From NCBI GenBank assembly GCA_002360945.1, contig DERO01000006.1:62001-126000 (forward strand): a DNA stretch of 64,000 nt, read 5' to 3'. The notes under the pieces are model-generated. The model did no database searches and had not been told where the DNA came from. It worked only from the letters and a program-made list of their open reading frames with translations. Positions 59,983 through 64,000 of the stretch are shown one piece after another (position 1 is the stretch's first letter; each line of letters opens with the position of its first letter). The position numbers and the translations under genes were made by a program. The stretch is from Leclercia adecarboxylata (GTDB lineage: Bacteria > Pseudomonadota > Gammaproteobacteria > Enterobacterales > Enterobacteriaceae).

Positions 59983-61284
59983 TCAGGTCACCGGCAAGGT
60001 AATGCGCGCGGAAAGTCCACCCTCGGGCCGGTTCGCCAGCTGTAGCTGACCGTCAAGCTGGGCGGTCAGCTGAGCGGCAATCGCCAACCCCAGCCCGGTG
60101 CCACCGGTATCCCGGTTGCGGGAGGACTCCACCCGGTAAAACGGCTGCAACACCGCCGCCAGCTCCTGCTCCGGAATACCCGGGCCGTTATCTTCCACGG
60201 CGATCAGCACCCTGCCTTCGCGCACCGTCAGCCTTACCTCTGCGGCATCGCCAAACTTCAGGGCGTTATCCAGCAGATTGGTGAGGATGCGGTGCAGCGC
60301 CTGCGGACGAGTCGCGAAAGGCAAGGCAGTACGGGCTGCTGCAAACTGCACGTTTTTGCCGGTATCGGCGTAATCACAGACCAGGGTATCAATAAAGTTA
60401 TAGAGATCGACGTTGCGCACCGGCTCGGGCGATACCCCGGACGAGCGGGCGTAGTCGATCCCCTCCCGCACCAGCCGGGTCATGCTGTCCAGATCCTGAG
60501 TGAGCTTGTCGCGCAACTCGGGCTGGTCGGCCATCTCCACGCGCAGCCGCATCCGGGTGATGGGGGTCTGCAAATCATGGGAGATGGCGGCAAGGATCTG
60601 CGCCCTCTCCTTCAGCGAGGTCTGGATCCTGTCCTGCATGGCGTTAAATGCCCGCGCAGCATGTTGTACCTCCAGCGGGCCTTGCTCGGTGAGGATAAGC
60701 GGATTAGGGCTGGCAGGTTCGAGGGTATCGACCGCCCGGGTAAAGCGGGTAAAGGGACGCACCACCTGGCGCACCGCCAGCCAGGCGCAGATCGCCACCA
60801 GCAGCAGCTGAAGAATAAACACTACTGGCAGCCAGCGGGCGATCGGCGGCATCCGCGGGGTGAGATCCAGCGTCAGCGGCGAGCCGTCACGGAGCGTCAG
60901 GTGCGCCTGAATATGTGAAACCGGCCCCGGCACCGCCGTAAAGCGCAGCGGATACCGGGTCGCAAGGCTCTCCGTTATCGTGCGGACCGCATCCCGCGAA
61001 CGGGCATCAGCGGGCGGAGCGCCCGGCTCACCGGGGCCCAGCACGTAGTGATAGTTATCCCGGTCGAGGCGCGGAAGCCACTGCGCCCGCTCATTCGCAG
61101 GAAGCCGATCCAGAATCGCCACGCTGGTGGAGACATCGTCCTGCAGATTACCCAGCATTACGTTCCGCACGCTGCTCATTCGCTCGGCCATCACCAGGGT
61201 CAGGGTCAGGCCGTTAGCAAGCAGCAGCCCCAGCAGAACGATCAGCAGCAGACGATAATGCAGCGAACGCGGCCAGAGCCTCAC
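59983..61284 (-). CDS. Two-component sensor histidine kinase (EnvZ-type)
   Basis: The 433-residue inner-membrane protein has two membrane helices (about 10-32 and 150-170) around a short periplasmic sensor, a HAMP region (RQVVRPFTRFTRAVDTL), the phosphoacceptor His in AAISHDLQTPITRMRLRVEM, the N box in ILTNLLDNALKFG, the G1 box VEDNGPGIP and the G2 region GGTGLGLAIAAQLT. The sensor domain's signal is unknown. Its start overlaps the end of the response regulator gene by 4 bases, so they form a coupled operon. The stop is followed by palindromic repeats. Confidence 0.93.
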   Translation of the reverse strand: MRLWPRSLHYRLLLIVLLGLLLANGLTLTLVMAERMSSVRNVMLGNLQDDVSTSVAILDRLPANERAQWLPRLDRDNYHYVLGPGEPGAPPADARSRDAVRTITESLATRYPLRFTAVPGPVSHIQAHLTLRDGSPLTLDLTPRMPPIARWLPVVFILQLLLVAICAWLAVRQVVRPFTRFTRAVDTLEPASPNPLILTEQGPLEVQHAARAFNAMQDRIQTSLKERAQILAAISHDLQTPITRMRLRVEMADQPELRDKLTQDLDSMTRLVREGIDYARSSGVSPEPVRNVDLYNFIDTLVCDYADTGKNVQFAAARTALPFATRPQALHRILTNLLDNALKFGDAAEVRLTVREGRVLIAVEDNGPGIPEQELAAVLQPFYRVESSRNRDTGGTGLGLAIAAQLTAQLDGQLQLANRPEGGLSARITLPVT

Positions 61285-62021
61285 TCTTTGGCCTCCAGAA
61301 TGCTCACCGGCATCGAAAAGACATAGCCTTCGCTACGTACTGTTTTGATATACCGTGGTGAGCGTACATCCTCATTCAGCCGCTGACGCACGCGGCTGAC
61401 CAGCAGATCGATTGAGCGCTCGAACAGCTCCGCATCCCGGCCCTGGGTGAAATTCAGCAGCTGATCGCGGGTTAACACGCGCTGGGGATGATCGATAAAC
61501 ACCCGCAGCAGACGGTACTCCGCCCCGCTCAGCGCCACGATGGTGCCGGTGGCATCCAGCAGATGACGGGCGCTGGTGTCGAGTTGCCAGTCGCCAAAGG
61601 CGATGATCCGCCCGGCTTCGGTCACCTGCAGATTGGGCGGCAGCGTGCGAAAGCGGCGCAGTATGGCTTTGATCCGCGCCAACAGCTCACGCGCCACAAA
61701 GGGTTTGACCACATAATCGTCCGCCCCCATCTCCAGACCCAGAATGCGATCCATGTCGTCGTGGCGCGCGGTCAACATCAAAATCGGCAGATCTTTATGT
61801 TGGCCGCTGCGCAACTGGCGGCACAGGGTCAGTCCGTCGTCGCCGGGCATCATGATATCCAGCACCACCAGATCGACAGCCTGCTTATCGAGCACGGCGC
61901 GCATCTCTTTGCCGTTGGCGGCGCCGGTAGCGCGATAGCCCGATTTCAGCAGATAATCGACGACCAGCTCGCGGATATCCCGGTCGTCATCGACGACAAG
62001 AATGTGATCGGTTGTCTCCAC
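61281..62021 (-). CDS. OmpR-family response regulator
   Basis: The 246-residue protein has a receiver domain (about 6-120) with the acidic pair in ILVVDDDRD, phosphoacceptor Asp in LVVLDIMMPGDDG, Thr in LMLTARHDD and Lys in DYVVKPF, then a winged-helix domain (about 140-240: LSGAEYRLLRVFIDHPQRVL, RSIDLLVSRVRQRLNED, IKTVRSEGYVF). It is the partner of the downstream kinase. The target genes are unknown; the divergence point upstream (62022-62068) separates it from the epoxide-hydrolase-like gene on the same strand. Confidence 0.93.
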   Translation of the reverse strand: METTDHILVVDDDRDIRELVVDYLLKSGYRATGAANGKEMRAVLDKQAVDLVVLDIMMPGDDGLTLCRQLRSGQHKDLPILMLTARHDDMDRILGLEMGADDYVVKPFVARELLARIKAILRRFRTLPPNLQVTEAGRIIAFGDWQLDTSARHLLDATGTIVALSGAEYRLLRVFIDHPQRVLTRDQLLNFTQGRDAELFERSIDLLVSRVRQRLNEDVRSPRYIKTVRSEGYVFSMPVSILEAKE

Positions 62022-62068
62022 CCTAAGCTCCTGTTAATCAGCGATTCGCCAAAAATAGCATAGTTGGC

Positions 62069-63064
62069 TTACAACTTATCCGCATCCACCACCGCCTTGA
62101 CGAAATCCTGCGGATCTTCCTGCGCCGGATTATGGCCAATGTTGCCGGTAAAGGTGCGATGCTGATATTTGCCGGTGAATTTTGCGGCATACACCTCAGG
62201 CGCCGGATGCGGCGCGCCGTTATTGTCGCCTTCGATGGTGATGGTCGGCACGTTGATGGTCGGGGCGGCCGCCAGCCGTTGTTCATAACTGTCGTAGCGG
62301 CGCTCACCTTTTTCCAGCCCCAGACGCCAGCGGTAGTTGCTGATGGTCACTGCCACGTGATCCGGGTTATCCAGCGCTTTGGCACTGACGTTGAAGGTGG
62401 CATCGCTGAATTTCCAGCCGGGGGATGCGAGAGTCCAGATCAGTTTGGCAAAGTCATGGGTGTTGGCGGCATAGCCCTTCTCGCCGCGCTCGGTGGCAAA
62501 GTAGAACTGATACCACCACTGCAGCTCGGCCTGCGGCGGCAGCGGTTTTTCTCCGGCTTTCTGATTACCAATCAGATACCCGCTCACCGAAACCAGCGAT
62601 TTCACTCGTTCCGGCCACAGTGCCGCCACGATATCCGCCGTTCTGGCCCCCCAGTCGTAACCGCCGAAGACCGCACGTTTGATTTTCAGCGCATCCATCA
62701 GGTTAATAACGTCTTTCGCCATGGCCGCAGGCTGACCGTTGCGCGGCGTGGCAGGCGACAGAAACTGCGTCGTCCCGAACCCGCGGTTGTACGGCACAAT
62801 CACCCGGTAGCCTTTTGCCGCCAGCGCCGGGGCAACCTGGGCATAACTTTGAATGTCATACGGCCAGCCGTGAAGCAGGATCACCGGTTCACCGTTTTTC
62901 GGGCCGATATCGACATAGCCAATATTCAGATCGCCCGCGTCAATCTGGCGGATCTGCTTAAAAGCAACGGCATAGTCAGTGTCTGCCGCCTCGGCCTGAC
63001 AGGCGGAAACGGTGGCGAAAGAGAGGGTCAGCGCCAGGGTTGAGTAAGCCAGTTTGTTCATCAT
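62069..63064 (-). CDS. Secreted or lipid-anchored alpha/beta hydrolase, epoxide hydrolase/haloalkane dehalogenase type
   Basis: The 331-residue protein starts with a signal peptide (MMNKLAYSTLALTLSFATVS). The following VSAC could be a lipobox, or signal peptidase I could cut after AEA. The core has the oxyanion loop ILLHGWPYDIQSYAQ, VPYNRGFGTTQFL, a nucleophile elbow GGYDWGARTADIV with Asp (as in epoxide hydrolases and haloalkane dehalogenases, not Ser), a cap domain and the catalytic His in NIGHNPAQEDP. It should act on an epoxide or similar electrophile in the periplasm. It lies upstream of the two-component genes on the same strand. Confidence 0.87.
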   Translation of the reverse strand: MMNKLAYSTLALTLSFATVSACQAEAADTDYAVAFKQIRQIDAGDLNIGYVDIGPKNGEPVILLHGWPYDIQSYAQVAPALAAKGYRVIVPYNRGFGTTQFLSPATPRNGQPAAMAKDVINLMDALKIKRAVFGGYDWGARTADIVAALWPERVKSLVSVSGYLIGNQKAGEKPLPPQAELQWWYQFYFATERGEKGYAANTHDFAKLIWTLASPGWKFSDATFNVSAKALDNPDHVAVTISNYRWRLGLEKGERRYDSYEQRLAAAPTINVPTITIEGDNNGAPHPAPEVYAAKFTGKYQHRTFTGNIGHNPAQEDPQDFVKAVVDADKL

Positions 63065-63211
63065 GGTGGTATCTCCGGGTCAGTAGAATTTACCCGCTTA
63101 TCTCACCACCCTGATGTATGGCAAATATGTACAAAGTCGCCCGTTTTGCAAGGTGCTGTATCGCGAGCCGACGCAGATACACTGTGATACAAACTCGCGT
63201 AGGGCGAACCT

Positions 63212-64000
63212 CTACGTCAGCTGGTAATACTTGTCCGGCAGTTTACGCGCAGGGATCTGCTGCTCATCGTTCATCTGCAACAAATCAATCTCCATCGCAT
63301 TACAGATAGCATCCAGCGGCAAATCGTTATTCTCGGTGCCGAACGGCTCCTCCAGCTCTTCCGCCAGGGTATCCAGCGAAATAAAGGTGTAGGAGATCAG
63401 TACCGACACGAACGGCGTCATGTAGTGCAGGTCGCTGACCAGCGCAAACGGCAGCATGATGCAGAAGAGGTAGACGGTGCGGTGTAGGATCAGGGTGTAG
63501 GCAAACGGCACCGGAGTATTGGCGATGCGCTCGCAGCCGGCCAGCACGGTCGACATATCATTCAGACGAATGTTCAGGCTGTGGAAAAGGATATCCGACA
63601 GCTCCCCTTTCCGGCGTCTGACCGCCAGCCATTCGCCCATGATCAGCAGGATGCGGTTGGCTGGCGAACTGGAGTCCATCGCCACGCGCAGGTTTTCCTC
63701 GGAAAGATACTTCGACAGCTGGTCGGCCTGCGGCTGTCGGCGCAGGGTCATGCGCAGACAGTGGGCAAAGGCAATCTGCAGGCGAACAAACTCACCCAGC
63801 GCCGGATCGTCCGGCAGCGTGTTTTTCACTTCACGGAACAGCGATCGCGAGGCAATCATCAGTTGGCCCCATAGCTGGCGCGCTTCGACATAGCGCGCGT
63901 AGCAGGCGTTGTTGCGGAACCCGAGGAAGATCGCGATGGCGACCCCGAGAATGCTGAACGGCGCCACCGTCAGCCGGATGCCCAGCGAGGTGTACCAGGG
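63212..64000 (-). CDS. yneE: Bestrophin-family membrane protein YneE, incomplete (5' end beyond the window)
   Basis: The frame is open to the right edge; the visible 262 residues cover most of a bestrophin-like protein of about 300. Seen are PFSILGVAIAIFLGFRNNACYARYVEARQLWG (bestrophin core), NTPVPFAYTLILHRTVYLFCIMLPFAL and the C-terminal FVSVLISYTFISLDTLAEELEEPFGTENNDLPLDAICNAMEIDLL, the calcium-clasp-like acidic segment typical of the family. Bacterial bestrophins are pentameric ion channels, and a YneE homologue conducts monovalent ions. A GTG at 63967 is internal, not the start, since the conserved upstream helix reads on (PWYTSLGIRLTV). E. coli yneE neighbours tam. Confidence 0.9.
   Translation of the reverse strand, partial: PWYTSLGIRLTVAPFSILGVAIAIFLGFRNNACYARYVEARQLWGQLMIASRSLFREVKNTLPDDPALGEFVRLQIAFAHCLRMTLRRQPQADQLSKYLSEENLRVAMDSSSPANRILLIMGEWLAVRRRKGELSDILFHSLNIRLNDMSTVLAGCERIANTPVPFAYTLILHRTVYLFCIMLPFALVSDLHYMTPFVSVLISYTFISLDTLAEELEEPFGTENNDLPLDAICNAMEIDLLQMNDEQQIPARKLPDKYYQLT

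Noticed and set aside
4560..64000. tRNA, rRNA, insertion sequence, prophage or CRISPR content
   Set aside because: No cloverleaf, rRNA, transposase, integrase or regularly spaced repeat was found by reading; only REP-type palindromes are repetitive.

Overview
The window is chromosomal DNA of an enterobacterium. Many products match Escherichia coli or Klebsiella proteins along their whole length (DigH/YddW, HipBA, YebG, Ada, GrxB, Tam, YneE, NudK, BlrP1). The GC-rich coding sequence, the REP elements and the treZ-treY-glgX cluster fit an Enterobacter/Lelliottia/Leclercia-like genus, but the exact genus cannot be fixed from the sequence. No tRNA, rRNA, insertion sequence or CRISPR array was seen.

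The window spans the replication terminus. An exact 28-bp match to the E. coli dif site (as recalled) lies at 42656-42683. Two Tus-binding Ter cores lie at 24683-24696 and 29250-29263, both oriented to stop forks that have already passed dif from the right. A perfect MatP site (matS) lies at 55267-55279. FtsK-orienting KOPS octamers found by eye are all on the + strand left of dif and all on the - strand right of it, and gene strand bias flips at the same place (about 21 + / 12 - on the left, 3 + / 19 - on the right).

Layout. 1-4.4 kb: end of an SDR oxidoreductase, an orphan PL5 alginate lyase, a BlrP1-type blue-light phosphodiesterase and a chemoreceptor with a sigma-28 promoter. 4.5-11 kb: treZ-treY-glgX, which turn alpha-glucan into trehalose. 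11-17.5 kb: VF530 protein, metallophosphoesterase, MFS exporter, hydrolases, GH43 enzyme, DigH and a DHFR-like reductase. 17.6-22.4 kb: a tightly overlapped operon of a PQQ dehydrogenase and a short-Q-loop bd oxidase. 22.4-24.6 kb: amidase and LuxR regulator. 24.8-28.6 kb: a 1267-residue three-domain glycan enzyme between the two Ter sites. 29.3-31 kb: hipBA behind four operators at an exact 27-bp period. 31-35.5 kb: Fur-box-preceded YncE-like propeller, TonB receptor and aminotransferase. 35.5-42.5 kb: hydrolase, small unknowns, MFS/LysR and nitronate monooxygenase/LysR pairs, phosphatase. 42.5-43.3 kb: dif and SOS-controlled yebG. 43.4-48.5 kb: MFS exporter, a DapF homologue with both catalytic cysteines changed to serine, ada, a broken PEP-mutase-family gene, grxB and an acetyltransferase. 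48.5-51.1 kb: CSS-EAL phosphodiesterase and a two-part YeeE/YedE sulfur transporter. 51.2-56.1 kb: autotransporter, lipoprotein, second hip module. 56.2-64 kb: DeoR regulator, NudK-like Nudix, tam, CcdA-thioredoxin fusion, a two-component system, an epoxide-hydrolase-like protein and YneE running off the end.

Strongest leads: the GH1-glycosyltransferase-flavoprotein fusion, which keeps an internal start signal and is flanked by Ter plus hipB-like repeats; the serine-for-cysteine DapF homologue; the dehydrogenase-oxidase operon; and the set of terminus signals.
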